DNA of 64,000 bases from Sphingobacterium prati. Lineage in GTDB: Bacteria; Bacteroidota; Bacteroidia; Sphingobacteriales; Sphingobacteriaceae. The notes below the pieces were generated by a model. The model saw nothing but the letters and a program-made list of their open reading frames with translations, did not search any database and was not told where the DNA came from. Positions 1 through 9,465 of the stretch are shown here, in pieces; within the stretch, counting starts at the first letter, position 1, and each line of letters starts with the position of its first letter. The position numbers and the translations under genes are program-made. The DNA lies in NCBI RefSeq assembly GCF_013167215.1, contig NZ_JABJWY010000034.1, positions 930,001 to 994,000 of the forward strand, in the 5' to 3' direction.

Positions 1-1061
1 TTGATGAAGCCACAGTTAGCAATTCGGCTATGCTAACACAGATTGGTTATGCCTGCGGGCTGTTGTTAATAGTCCCCCTAGGCGATATGTTCAAAAGAAA
101 GAGGATGATCTTGACTGATTTTATATTCATTATCCTTTCTTTGGTTGGGATGGCACTTTCCCAATCGATTCTATCTATCTTGATCTTTAGTTTTCTGATC
201 GGTTTCACATCAGTGATACCACAAGTTTTTGTACCAATGGCGGCAGAGCTTGCTTCAAAGGAGAGACAAGCGGCTGCAATAGGCATGGTCATGTCAGGAC
301 TACTGATCGGTATCTTATTATCACGGGTCGTCAGTGGTTTTGTCGGTTCTTACTTCGGCTGGCGCGAAATGTATTGGATCGCTACGGCGATCATGGTGAT
401 CACAGCACTGGCCATTGCCATTAAGCTTCCTGAGGTAAGCCCCAATTTTAAGGGTACTTATAAAGAATTGATGCTTTCGGTATGGAATTTCGCCAGCAAA
501 CAACCTGTCCTGCAGCTGGCGGCATTTCGCGGTGCCATGGGATTTGGTGCTTTCTCCGCATTTTTTACAACTTTGGTTTTCCACATCGAAGGACCACCAT
601 TTTTTGACGGACCAGCTACTGCCGGAGCATTTGGCCTTGTCGGTGCCTGCGGCGCTCTTGCAGCAGCTTTTGTCAATCGAATGATCGTATACATCGGTGC
701 CGCTAAAATTATCCTGTATGCCATCTTATTGATGGTGTTTAGCTGGATACTCTTTGCGTTATTCGGGAATTACTACTGGGGACTGATTATCGGCGTCATT
801 CTCATCGATCTTGGACTACAGTCCATGCATATCTTAAACCAGAGTGATTTTTACGCACTAGACCTCGGCGCCAACAACCGCCTGAACACTGTATATATGG
901 TCAGCTATTTTATTGGCGGTTCAACAGGCACCTTTTTTGCAGCACAGGCATGGCAGCACTTCCAGTGGCCTGGTGTAATAGCAATCGGAACTCTGTATAC
1001 GCTATTGGCATTGCTCGCACATGTATTATTTGATCATAAATTAAGAAAAAAACCGATATGA
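1..1061 (+). CDS. MFS transporter, C-terminal part (5' truncated by window edge)
   Basis: Inner-membrane secondary transporter of the major facilitator superfamily; the substrate cannot be told from sequence. The reading frame is open from the first bases (codons in frame from position 3), so the apparent ATG at 30 is internal and the gene begins outside the window. About ten hydrophobic segments are visible. The short loop GDMFKRKRM just after the first visible membrane helix is the characteristic MFS cytoplasmic loop between helices 2 and 3. The stop codon overlaps the ATG of the next gene by four bases, so the two are probably cotranscribed. Confidence 0.85.
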   Translation, partial: DEATVSNSAMLTQIGYACGLLLIVPLGDMFKRKRMILTDFIFIILSLVGMALSQSILSILIFSFLIGFTSVIPQVFVPMAAELASKERQAAAIGMVMSGLLIGILLSRVVSGFVGSYFGWREMYWIATAIMVITALAIAIKLPEVSPNFKGTYKELMLSVWNFASKQPVLQLAAFRGAMGFGAFSAFFTTLVFHIEGPPFFDGPATAGAFGLVGACGALAAAFVNRMIVYIGAAKIILYAILLMVFSWILFALFGNYYWGLIIGVILIDLGLQSMHILNQSDFYALDLGANNRLNTVYMVSYFIGGSTGTFFAAQAWQHFQWPGVIAIGTLYTLLALLAHVLFDHKLRKKPI

Positions 1062-1945
1062 AATTTGGCCAAGTAGAACATCCCGAAGAGGTAGATTTTA
1101 CCCTACCTCCTACTCCAAAAGAGACCTTAGTCCTTTTACAGCATTTCAAAAAAGACGAACCCTTTGAAGTGTATGTTGGCTGCGCAAAATGGAACAAACA
1201 AGATTTAAAAGGCTTTTATCCAAAGGGAACGAAAGACGAACTTGTCTACTATGCAAATCAGTTTAACAGTATCGAACTGAATGCCACATTCTACAACTCA
1301 CCCAGCCGAGAGCAAGTAGAAACCTGGAAACAGAAAACACCGGCAGACTTTAAGTTCTTCCCAAAAGTCACGCAGTCCATCAGTCATTTCAGCCGATTGC
1401 TCAATACGGCGGATAAGGTAAAACTATTTACGGATGCCGTTGTTCGATTTGATGAAAAATTAGGCATGGTATTTCTGCAGATGCATGACAACTATAATCC
1501 AAAAGACATGGCCCGTTTAAAACTATTCTTACACGACTGGCCGAAGGATGTTCCTTTAGCATTGGAAGTCCGAAATAAAGATTGGTTTTCGAAAGCTGAA
1601 GTAACGAAAGAACTCTATACGTTATTGGAGGAGACCGGAGTGACCAATGTATTGGTAGATACGGCCGGAAGAAGAGACATGTTGCATATGCGTCTGACGA
1701 CACCGGTCGCATTTATTCGTTACGTTGGCGCTAATCACTCCTCGGATTACGAACGCTTGGACAATTGGATCGAAGTGCTAAAACTCTGGCGGGATAATGG
1801 ATTACAGAAACTGTACTTTTTTATACATCAGAATATTGAAATTGAATCGCCGTTGCTTGCGACTCATTTTATCAAAAAAATCAATGAAACATTTGATCTC
1901 AATCTCAAATACCCGAATAAAGCGACAGGAAATACCTTATTTTAA
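1058..1945 (+). CDS. DUF72 family protein (YecE-like)
   Basis: Soluble 295-residue protein of the DUF72/YecE family, a TIM-barrel fold of unknown biochemical role. Family hallmarks are visible: the early VGCAKWNKQDLKGFYP stretch, then YYANQFNSIELNATFYNSPS, and FKFFPKVTQSISH further on. The ATG overlaps the stop of the MFS gene (ATGA), which indicates translational coupling, but gives no clue to function. A perfect 40-base palindrome lies downstream at 2071-2110. Confidence 0.85.
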   Translation: MKFGQVEHPEEVDFTLPPTPKETLVLLQHFKKDEPFEVYVGCAKWNKQDLKGFYPKGTKDELVYYANQFNSIELNATFYNSPSREQVETWKQKTPADFKFFPKVTQSISHFSRLLNTADKVKLFTDAVVRFDEKLGMVFLQMHDNYNPKDMARLKLFLHDWPKDVPLALEVRNKDWFSKAEVTKELYTLLEETGVTNVLVDTAGRRDMLHMRLTTPVAFIRYVGANHSSDYERLDNWIEVLKLWRDNGLQKLYFFIHQNIEIESPLLATHFIKKINETFDLNLKYPNKATGNTLF

Positions 1946-2070
1946 CCTCAATATATTAAAGCAAAATAATAGCCGCACTATTATCAGCCCTATTAATCTG
2001 CGTATTGCCTTTTTAAAATATTATGTTTAAACCCGGTTCAAACATCTATAATATACGGCCGGTTATATGC

Positions 2071-2110
2071 AAATAGAAAGGTCGGATCCATGGATCCGAC
2101 CTTTCTATTT
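2071..2110. terminator. perfect 40-bp palindrome, probable bidirectional terminator
   Basis: Two 20-base arms with no unpaired loop (2071-2090 and 2091-2110) are exact reverse complements, with A-rich outer left flank and T-rich outer right end. It sits between the convergent DUF72 gene and eno, 18 bases past the eno stop, so it can terminate transcription from either side. Confidence 0.7.
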
Positions 2111-2127
2111 AGCGTAATAGGTTCAAC

Positions 2128-3435
<1,308 letters not shown>

Positions 3436-3501
3436 CTATAATTTACTTTCATTACTTAGTGTAAATAAGACACACTCTTACCTACAGACATTTTTAACAA
3501 C

Positions 3502-3509
3502 CAAATATA
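3502..3509 (-). promoter_or_regulatory. putative -7 box of eno promoter
   Basis: Reads TATATTTG on the minus strand, matching the Bacteroidetes -7 consensus TAnnTTTG, about 80 bases upstream of the eno ATG. No clear TTTG partner at the usual distance. Confidence 0.35.
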
Positions 3510-3587
3510 ACAAAAAATGTATTTAAATCTGTCATTTATTGTGAATAAAATATGACAGATCTGAATAATTGGCTCGATAAACGTCAT

Positions 3588-3616
3588 AAAAAACCCTCCA
3601 CAATGGGGAGGGTTTT
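3588..3616 (-). terminator. intrinsic terminator of carA
   Basis: Ten-base perfect stem (3590-3599 with 3607-3616), seven-base loop, GC-rich core CCCTCC/GGAGGG, followed on the minus strand by a T run. It lies 19 bases past the carA stop. Confidence 0.85.
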
Positions 3617-3634
3617 ACGTACTATTATCTTTGC

Positions 3635-4735
3635 CTAGTTTTTGATCATTGCTATGAAATCATCAAACAGGTAACGTGAGTCATGTGGACCTGGAGATGA
3701 TTCAGGGTGGTACTGTACTGAGAACGCTTTTTGTCCCTTAATACGGATACCTTCGATTGATTGATCGTTCAGATTGACGTGGGTAATTTCGACATTTTCC
3801 GAATTTTCGATATCTTCAGCGACAACACCGAAACCGTGGTTTTGAGAAGTAATTTCACAACGGTTGGCAATAATATTTTTGACCGGATGATTGATACCAC
3901 GGTGCCCGTTATGTAATTTACTGGTGCGAATACCATTAGCCAAAGCTAGGATCTGGTGTCCCAGGCAGATACCAAACATCGGTTTTTGCGCATTCAAAAT
4001 AGATTTTACCGTTTCGATGGCGTAATCCATTGGTGCAGGATCTCCAGGACCGTTTGAAATAAAGTAACCATCGGGGTTCCATTTTTCCATCTCTTCAAAT
4101 GTTGTCTTAGCCGGGAAAACTTTTGTATAAACGTCACGTGCTTCAAAATTGCGCAAGATGTTTTTCTTAATTCCCAAATCCAATACGGCTACGCGTAAAG
4201 CGGCATTCTCGTTTCCAAAGAAATACGGTTCAGCCGTAGTTACCTTAGAAGATAGCTCAAGTCCGTCCATGGAAGGAACTTTTGCCAATTGGCTCTTTAA
4301 TTCTTCTACATCAAGTGTTTCGGATGAAATAATTGCGTTCATTGCTCCCTTATCACGGATATGTCTTACCAATGAACGTGTATCCACATCGGAAATACCC
4401 ACCAAATTTCCTTCTTCAAAATAGCTTTGAATAGATTCATCGGCCATTTTACGGCTATAGTTGATGTTGTAGTTTTTACAAACTAATCCTGCAATCTGAA
4501 TTTGATTTGATTCGGTATCATCCTCATCAATACCATAGTTACCAATATGTGCATTGGTTGTTACCATGATTTGTCCAAAATAAGATGGATCTGTAAAAAT
4601 CTCTTGATAACCGGTTGTTCCTGTATTAAAACAGATCTCACCAGTAGTCGTACCAATTTTACCAGCGGCTTTACCGTGATAAACTGTACCATCTTCTAAA
4701 ACTAAAATTGCAGGCAATTTGCTGTAGTTGGTCAT
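3635..4735 (-). CDS. carA: carbamoyl-phosphate synthase small subunit
   Basis: Glutamine amidotransferase subunit that hydrolyses glutamine and channels ammonia to CarB for carbamoyl phosphate (arginine and pyrimidine synthesis). The 366 residues match the family. Visible: N-terminal small-subunit domain with TGEICFNTGTTGYQEIFTDPSY, and the class I glutaminase domain with nucleophile motif FGICLGHQILALA, then the catalytic His/Glu in VQYHPESSPGPHDS. carB is not in the window. Upstream lies a promoter, a 24-codon ORF and a terminator that could form an attenuating leader. Confidence 0.97.
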   Translation of the reverse strand: MTNYSKLPAILVLEDGTVYHGKAAGKIGTTTGEICFNTGTTGYQEIFTDPSYFGQIMVTTNAHIGNYGIDEDDTESNQIQIAGLVCKNYNINYSRKMADESIQSYFEEGNLVGISDVDTRSLVRHIRDKGAMNAIISSETLDVEELKSQLAKVPSMDGLELSSKVTTAEPYFFGNENAALRVAVLDLGIKKNILRNFEARDVYTKVFPAKTTFEEMEKWNPDGYFISNGPGDPAPMDYAIETVKSILNAQKPMFGICLGHQILALANGIRTSKLHNGHRGINHPVKNIIANRCEITSQNHGFGVVAEDIENSENVEITHVNLNDQSIEGIRIKGQKAFSVQYHPESSPGPHDSRYLFDDFIAMIKN

Positions 4736-4802
4736 TATCGATGTAATATTATAAAATGTGTATCTCTTCTGTTCTGAATCCTAAAGCCTTCCCTATTGGA
4801 TA

Positions 4803-4830
4803 TAAAAAAAGCCCTCAAATGGGCTAAAAT
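4803..4830 (-). terminator. intrinsic terminator in the carA leader
   Basis: On the minus strand, TTTTAGCCC, loop ATTTGA, then GGGCT followed by a run of seven T residues. It stands six bases after a small ORF (4836-4910) and about 70 bases before the carA start, so it either ends a short independent transcript or attenuates carA. Confidence 0.6.
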
Positions 4831-4835
4831 TTTAA

Positions 4836-4910
4836 TTAACAATGCATTACCACGATTGACAAACCGTTTCCTAAGGCACCCACCAATAAAGACTCTACTT
4901 TAATTTTCAC
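4836..4910 (-). CDS. candidate 24-codon leaderless small ORF upstream of carA
   Basis: GTG-started ORF of 24 codons ending TAA. It begins MKIKVESLL and ends VVMHC, with a hydrophobic middle. The GTG lies only six bases after a TAACTTTG promoter box (4917-4924), so the mRNA would be leaderless or nearly so, and the stop is followed within ten bases by an intrinsic terminator. The compact arrangement of promoter, ORF and terminator suggests a real small transcript or a leader of carA. The peptide was not recognised and no ribosome-binding site is evident; chance occurrence remains possible. Confidence 0.35.
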   Translation of the reverse strand: MKIKVESLLVGALGNGLSIVVMHC

Positions 4911-4916
4911 GGGAGA

Positions 4917-4924
4917 CAAAGTTA
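4917..4924 (-). promoter_or_regulatory. putative promoter of the carA leader
   Basis: Minus strand TAACTTTG matches TAnnTTTG; nineteen bases further upstream stands TTTC (4944-4947), close to the -33 consensus TTTG. Confidence 0.5.
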
Positions 4925-4964
4925 CGACATATCAATTAAAAGTGAAAAACATTTTTCAATTATT

Positions 4965-5276
4965 TTAGTTTGTATGCGATAACCTGCACTTAAATCGATT
5001 AAAATCTCTTAAAATCAAACAGATAAACACCGGTATAAGTACAAAGATCATCGGATTAGCAGACCAAGCATCTTCCCATTGCATTTTCAACAGGGCAATA
5101 AAGGCAGTTGTTAAGCCACAACCCGGACATTCATATCCTGAGATTGCCTTCCAGAGACAAGGAATAAGGATATGAATGTCCGACACCATATAAAGCGCTA
5201 TAGCGACACTAAAGTACCCAATTAGAATGGTGTAGATCCAATGCAACCGAAGGTATTTCAGCAAGAGATAAACCAT
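4965..5276 (-). CDS. DUF2752 domain membrane protein
   Basis: Small 103-residue inner-membrane protein with two or three hydrophobic segments and the family motif CPGCGLTTAFIALL in the middle. DUF2752 proteins have no established function. Its ATG overlaps the stop of the upstream TM2 gene by one base (TAATG), and the two are commonly neighbours in Bacteroidetes, so they probably form a bicistronic unit. Confidence 0.8.
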   Translation of the reverse strand: MVYLLLKYLRLHWIYTILIGYFSVAIALYMVSDIHILIPCLWKAISGYECPGCGLTTAFIALLKMQWEDAWSANPMIFVLIPVFICLILRDFNRFKCRLSHTN

Positions 5277-5632
5277 TAATTATTGTTTATCGGACTTTTG
5301 ATGTATTGACCATCCTTATCCTTGTATTTACCAACAATGATCATAATCAGATCAATGAGCGACCAAATCCCACATCCTCCTAATGTAACCAACTGGATTA
5401 CCGCAGTTCCGATCTGCCCCAAATAGAAACGATGCGCCCCGAACGGGCCTAGAAAGAAACAAAACAACAAAGCGGGCAACCAACGATCGTCCTGCAGGCT
5501 ACGATTCTGTTGCTGAAAGGGTTGATTCGCATAGAATATAGGTTGTCTCACCCCACAAAAAGGACAAACCTCTGCCTTGACATTAATTGCCTGACCACAT
5601 TCTACACAATATTTTTCATCTTCTGTTTTCAT
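5276..5632 (-). CDS. zinc-ribbon TM2 domain protein
   Basis: A 118-residue membrane protein. The N-terminus has a zinc ribbon, CVECGQAINVKAEVCPFCG (residues 9-27). The C-terminal half is a TM2 domain: two membrane helices around a polar turn, with the signature FFLGPFGAHRFYLGQ. TM2 proteins are broadly distributed and functionally undefined. It is coupled to the DUF2752 gene through overlapping stop and start codons. Confidence 0.85.
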   Translation of the reverse strand: MKTEDEKYCVECGQAINVKAEVCPFCGVRQPIFYANQPFQQQNRSLQDDRWLPALLFCFFLGPFGAHRFYLGQIGTAVIQLVTLGGCGIWSLIDLIMIIVGKYKDKDGQYIKSPINNN

Positions 5633-6193
5633 TTAGATTTAGTTTGGCGATGGAACTAAAAACCAGTATCCATCAGGGATTAAATAATAGGTTTAAATTA
5701 ATAAAAAAACTTAAAAAACATATAATTTTTTGAATTACGAGGATGCGCGCTAGTTCACCTCAGCCTCAAAATATCCAACGTATTGTTACCTGTGGCTAAT
5801 GGAGAATGATCTATGACCGCACAACTGCGATCGTTTGTTACACAAGTGCAGCTTCTTCCTTTTTTTCCTTTAATTTTTTTTGCAGCAAGTCAGAAACAAC
5901 GCATGACCAAATTTTGATTTTCGACATTACTTATTCAGTGATTGTTCAGTGCTTGTTCAGTGATTACTCAGTGCAGACTGAATAAACAGTGAATGATCAC
6001 TGAGTAAAAACTGATTGAAAAATGTGATAACAGATAAGTTGGTAGTTGGATGTATCCGTTTTAATGTTTATCTTAATTCGTTATAATCAGCCCATTAAAG
6101 CAATCATCAAAAGTGGAATTATACCAAAAGTTTGGGGGCACTAATTTTTAAACATAAAATTTCATCTGCTTGATCCCATTATTAACAGCAATT
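5633..6193. other. long intergenic region without a convincing gene
   Basis: No protein gene of normal size. It holds the TTCAGTG tandem repeat at 5931-6007 and, just before it, a plus-strand ORF of 34 codons (5813-5917) with a hydrophobic stretch LLPFFPLIFFAA. That ORF has no supporting promoter or family and is most likely chance, but a small hydrophobic peptide next to repeats is noted. Confidence 0.5.
5931..6007. repeat. TTCAGTG tandem repeat with inverted copies
   Basis: Four consecutive units of 10-11 bases ending in TCAGTG: TTATTCAGTG (5931-5940), ATTGTTCAGTG (5941-5951), CTTGTTCAGTG (5952-5962), ATTACTCAGTG (5963-5973). They are followed by inverted copies, ACTGAATAA (5977-5985) and CACTGAGTAA (5998-6007), the last an exact reverse complement of TTACTCAGTG. 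The right half could therefore fold back on the left half. No coding function is apparent. Confidence 0.8.
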
Positions 6194-6246
6194 AATATAA
6201 ACAGGAAAGGCGCTTCATGACATGAAGCGCCTTTCCTGTTTATATT
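6194..6246 (-). terminator. obg terminator, 26-bp perfect hairpin
   Basis: Arms 6194-6219 and 6221-6246 are exact reverse complements around a single central base. GC-rich core, A/T-rich base. It starts eight bases past the obg stop on the minus strand. Confidence 0.8.
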
Positions 6247-6253
6247 TCAACTA

Positions 6254-7252
6254 TTACGAGTTAATAGCTTTCCAGATCATATCTTTCAATGGCAAAATAT
6301 TTTTACCGGCAACAGACGAAATGAAAATATGGGGAAGCCCTTCAGGAAGTTCTTGTTCCATTTCCTTCTCAAGTTCATCATCAAGCATATCGGATTTTGT
6401 GACTGCAAGTAACTTGGGTTTATCTGCCAATTCGGGATTATAAGCGATCAACTCATTCAGCAAAATAGTGTACTCTTCGGCTATTGTCCGATCGGTATCA
6501 GCTGGCACCATAAACAATAACACTGAATTTCGTTCAATATGCCGTAAGAAACGATAACCGAGGCCTCTACCTTCCGAAGCTCCCTCAATGATTCCAGGAA
6601 TATCCGCCATTACAAATGAACGGTTATCGCGGTAACTCACCATCCCAAGATTAGGAACCAACGTGGTAAATGGGTAATTCGCAATTTCAGGTTTTGCAGC
6701 CGAAACGACAGACAATAAGGTTGATTTACCAGCATTCGGAAAACCTACCAAACCAACATCCGCGAGTACTTTTAATTCGAGAATCATCCATTGCTCTTTC
6801 CCTGGCATTCCAGGTTGTGAAAATCGAGGTGTTTGTTGTGTAGGCGACTTAAAATGCCAATTACCTAATCCGCCCTTTCCTCCCGGAACCAAGATCTTCG
6901 TCTCACCATCTTCGGTAATATCAAATAAAACCTCGCCGGTCTCCGCATCCTTGGCAATGGTACCCAATGGCACCTCCAATACTTCATCACGACCTGTAGC
7001 ACCAGTCCGTAAAGAACTACCTCCAGATTCACCATTAGAAGCGATGATATGTTTACGATACTTCAGATGGAGCAGTGTCCAGATATTCGTCGTTCCTTTT
7101 AGGATGATATGCCCTCCGCGGCCACCATCACCACCATCCGGACCACCCGTCGCTGTGTGCTTGTCACGATGCAAATGAGCCGAACCTGCCCCACCATGTC
7201 CTGAACGACAACACACTTTCACATAATCAACAAAATTCGATCCTTGCGCCAT
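6254..7252 (-). CDS. obg: Obg family GTPase
   Basis: Essential-type P-loop GTPase associated with 50S ribosome assembly. 332 residues: glycine-rich Obg domain at the N-terminus ([20 protein letters not shown], then [12 protein letters not shown]), then the G domain with G1 [10 protein letters not shown]3 DIPGIIEGA and G4 TKSD. It lacks the long C-terminal extension seen in some Obg proteins. It follows adk by 36 bases on the same strand, an arrangement consistent with one operon. Confidence 0.97.
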   Translation of the reverse strand: MAQGSNFVDYVKVCCRSGHGGAGSAHLHRDKHTATGGPDGGDGGRGGHIILKGTTNIWTLLHLKYRKHIIASNGESGGSSLRTGATGRDEVLEVPLGTIAKDAETGEVLFDITEDGETKILVPGGKGGLGNWHFKSPTQQTPRFSQPGMPGKEQWMILELKVLADVGLVGFPNAGKSTLLSVVSAAKPEIANYPFTTLVPNLGMVSYRDNRSFVMADIPGIIEGASEGRGLGYRFLRHIERNSVLLFMVPADTDRTIAEEYTILLNELIAYNPELADKPKLLAVTKSDMLDDELEKEMEQELPEGLPHIFISSVAGKNILPLKDMIWKAINS

Positions 7253-7288
7253 TACAATCTATTACAGTCTAAAATGTATTTATTTCAA

Positions 7289-7858
7289 TTAATAATTATC
7301 GATAATATCCGTTAGGCTTTTGAAGATTGTATCGATCTCACCAATACCATCCACCTTGGATAATTTACCTTGTGCTTCGTAATAAGGCAATACATGAATA
7401 GTCTTTGTAAAATACTCATCAATGCGTTTCACTAATTTATCAGCATCGTCGTCCGAACGACCAGAAATCTCTTTACGTTTAGCGATGCGCGCTTTTAATT
7501 CGTCTTCATTTACATCCAGTGCGATTACAACTGAGATTGAGGTATTGATACCTTCCAAAAAAGCATCCAAAGCCTCTGCTTGAGCGACAGTACGTGGAAA
7601 TCCATCAAAAATAAATCCTTTTGCATCAGGATTCTTTTTCACTTCTTCCTCCAGCATTGCTATCGTAATCGAATCTGGCACTAAATTTCCCTCAGCAATA
7701 ATCTGGCTTACTTGTTGACCAAGTGGCGTTTGACCTTTAATATGTGCTCTAAAAATATCACCAGTTGAAATATGTATCAATTGATATTTTTCAATAAGCT
7801 TAGCAGATTGAGTTCCCTTACCTGCACCCGGAGGGCCAAATATTACAAGGTTTAGCAT
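7289..7858 (-). CDS. adk: adenylate kinase
   Basis: Cytoplasmic nucleoside monophosphate kinase, ATP + AMP to 2 ADP. 189 residues, the short form without the zinc-type LID insertion. Visible: P-loop GPPGAGKGTQ (residues 8-17), STGDIFRAHI AMP-binding region, and GFIFDGFPRTVAQAEAL. Probably the first gene of an adk-obg unit; a tRNA terminator stands just upstream. Confidence 0.97.
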   Translation of the reverse strand: MLNLVIFGPPGAGKGTQSAKLIEKYQLIHISTGDIFRAHIKGQTPLGQQVSQIIAEGNLVPDSITIAMLEEEVKKNPDAKGFIFDGFPRTVAQAEALDAFLEGINTSISVVIALDVNEDELKARIAKRKEISGRSDDDADKLVKRIDEYFTKTIHVLPYYEAQGKLSKVDGIGEIDTIFKSLTDIIDNY

Positions 7859-7893
7859 AGTTTTATTTAAGAAATTAAAACGAGTTAAAAAAT

Positions 7894-7926
7894 AAAAGCC
7901 TAATCACAGATGATGACTAGGCTTTT
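7894..7926 (-). terminator. terminator downstream of tRNA-Arg copy 1
   Basis: AAAAGCCTA (7894-7902) pairs with TAGGCTTTT (7918-7926); on the minus strand it follows the tRNA by seven bases and ends in a T run. Confidence 0.7.
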
Positions 7927-7932
7927 CAGTCG

Positions 7933-8006
7933 TGCGCTCCAAGGGAGTCGAACCCCTAACCTTCTGATCCGTAGTCAGATGCTCTATCCAATTGAGCTAG
8001 GAGCGC
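7933..8006 (-). tRNA. tRNA-Arg (anticodon ACG), copy 1
   Basis: 74-base cloverleaf with a perfect seven-pair acceptor stem GCGCTCC/GGAGCGC, D arm GCTC/GAGC, anticodon stem TCTGA/TCAGA around CTACGGA (ACG at 7970-7972), and T arm AGGGG TTCGACT CCCTT (a G-T closing pair). The 3' CCA is not encoded. Reads CGN codons through inosine at position 34. A strong promoter stands at 8053-8083. Confidence 0.95.
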
Positions 8007-8052
8007 AGTAAACCATTACGTTTAGAACTCTGTCCCATTTGTTTTGGTGACG

Positions 8053-8083
8053 CAAATATAGTCAGAATTCATTTTTTTACAAA
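8053..8083 (-). promoter_or_regulatory. promoter of tRNA-Arg copy 1
   Basis: On the minus strand TTTG (8080-8083), nineteen bases, then TATATTTG (8053-8060): a full match to the Bacteroidetes -33/-7 consensus, 46 bases upstream of the mature tRNA. Confidence 0.75.
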
Positions 8084-8146
8084 CTTTTTTTCAAAAAGAA
8101 GTTTCCATATCCCCAATAATCACCGCTCGCACCACTTCCTTTCATT

Positions 8147-8176
8147 AAAAAAGCCAATCCTAAAGATTGGCTTTTT
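8147..8176 (-). terminator. terminator downstream of tRNA-Arg copies 2 and 3
   Basis: AAAAAAGCCAATC pairs with GATTGGCTTTTT around a five-base loop. It separates copies 2 and 3 from the promoter of copy 1. Confidence 0.8.
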
Positions 8177-8177
8177 G

Positions 8178-8251
<74 letters not shown>

Positions 8252-8280
8252 CTCTTTTAATAATACAAAACTGTATATTG

Positions 8281-8354
8281 TGCGCGCCAAGGGAGTCGAA
8301 CCCCTAACCTTCTGATCCGTAGTCAGATGCTCTATCCAATTGAGCTAGGTGCGC
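8281..8354 (-). tRNA. tRNA-Arg (anticodon ACG), copy 3
   Basis: D, anticodon and T arms identical to copy 1, anticodon ACG at 8318-8320. The acceptor stem GCGCACC/GGCGCGC has an A-C mismatch at its fifth pair, so this copy may be less stable or in decay. It lies first behind the promoter at 8400-8430. Confidence 0.9.
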
Positions 8355-8399
8355 TGGGCAACCAAAACAGATCCATATCCTTTTTCCGTTTTGGTGTTG

Positions 8400-8430
8400 C
8401 AAATATCGGTATATTTATGGATTTAGCAAA
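8400..8430 (-). promoter_or_regulatory. promoter of tRNA-Arg copies 3 and 2
   Basis: Minus strand TTTG (8427-8430), nineteen bases, then GATATTTG (8400-8407): -33 match and near match to TAnnTTTG, at the same distance from the tRNA as in copy 1. Confidence 0.6.
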
Positions 8431-8529
8431 CATTTTCTCTCTTTTTTTAACTTTATGAAACAACATTTCATTTATCTCGTTGATAATATTATATTTAAAA
8501 TATCAACTTTTTTTTTCAGACACTGACAA

Positions 8530-9369
8530 ATGTTATTATTCATGAGCAAAAGAGAATTAAAACTCAGCAAAATCCGCATTGGAGATATCAGCATCTCTTA
8601 TTATATTCGTCCCAGCAAATCATACCCTGTCCCTAAAACCGTTTTATTCATCCACGGATTCCCTTTTAACAAGAATACCTGGAAACAACAATTGCTGGAT
8701 CTTGACGAAGAATATACAGGGATTGCCATCGACATCAGGGGGCATGGTCTCAGTACAAATGGCCATGGCTTTTTTTCTGTTGATGTGTTTGCCAAAGATC
8801 TTGTTGAATTTATCCGCAAGTTGGACCTCAACCATGTTGTACTCTGCGGCATTTCCATGGGGGGGTATATTGCGCTACGCACCTTTGAGCTGATCGGTCA
8901 ACAGTTAGCCGGACTGATTTTATGTGATACCAACTCCCTTGCTGACGACAATAAAGCCAAACAAAAACGTTTTGATTCTATACAGGCATTGCTTAAATAC
9001 GGTAGGCGGCCATTTGCCATTGGTTTTACTGAAAATGTATTTTACGAAAAAACCATTCGGGAAAACCCAGAGGCTGTCGAACTCATCAAGAGCTCTATTC
9101 GTAGAAATGAAGTTTCAAGTATATGTGCAACACAACTTGCCCTTGCTTCCCGTACCGATACAACACATTCCCTGAAAACGATTATTATCCCAACATTAGT
9201 GGTCAAAGGCAAGTATGACAAGTTAATGAGTGAAGAACAGACAAATATCCTTATTGAAAACATTCCTGATGTTAGGTTCCTGGAGTTTGAAGAATCAGGG
9301 CATTTACCAAATCTCGAAGAACCTGAAAAATTCAATAGGGTATTGAATGAATTTTTAGCCACTGTATAA
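8530..9369 (+). CDS. alpha/beta hydrolase
   Basis: Predicted soluble hydrolase of the alpha/beta fold, substrate unknown. 279 residues: oxyanion region LFIHGFPFNKNTWKQQL, DIRGHG, nucleophile elbow GISMGG (Ser), an acid-bearing VKGKYDKLMS segment and catalytic His in EESGHLPNLEEPE near the C-terminus. An in-frame ATG at 8542 (MSKREL) is an equally good start. Monocistronic, closed by a terminator at 9405-9437. Confidence 0.88.
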   Translation: MLLFMSKRELKLSKIRIGDISISYYIRPSKSYPVPKTVLFIHGFPFNKNTWKQQLLDLDEEYTGIAIDIRGHGLSTNGHGFFSVDVFAKDLVEFIRKLDLNHVVLCGISMGGYIALRTFELIGQQLAGLILCDTNSLADDNKAKQKRFDSIQALLKYGRRPFAIGFTENVFYEKTIRENPEAVELIKSSIRRNEVSSICATQLALASRTDTTHSLKTIIIPTLVVKGKYDKLMSEEQTNILIENIPDVRFLEFEESGHLPNLEEPEKFNRVLNEFLATV

Positions 9370-9404
9370 TACTGAAATTTCAACGATCAAGGGAATATTT
9401 ATTA

Positions 9405-9437
9405 AAAAAAAAGCCACGTTAGTGGCTTATTTCTTTT
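9405..9437. terminator. bidirectional terminator
   Basis: AAGCCAC (9411-9417), loop GTTA, GTGGCTT (9422-9428) with an A run on the left and T runs on the right; serves the converging hydrolase and DUF3276 genes. Confidence 0.8.
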
Positions 9438-9465
9438 TTTCATTGAGATTTCATCCTATAATACA

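Noticed and set aside
5931-6007. TTCAGTG array as a CRISPR
   Set aside because: Units are 10-11 bases with no spacers and no cas genes nearby.
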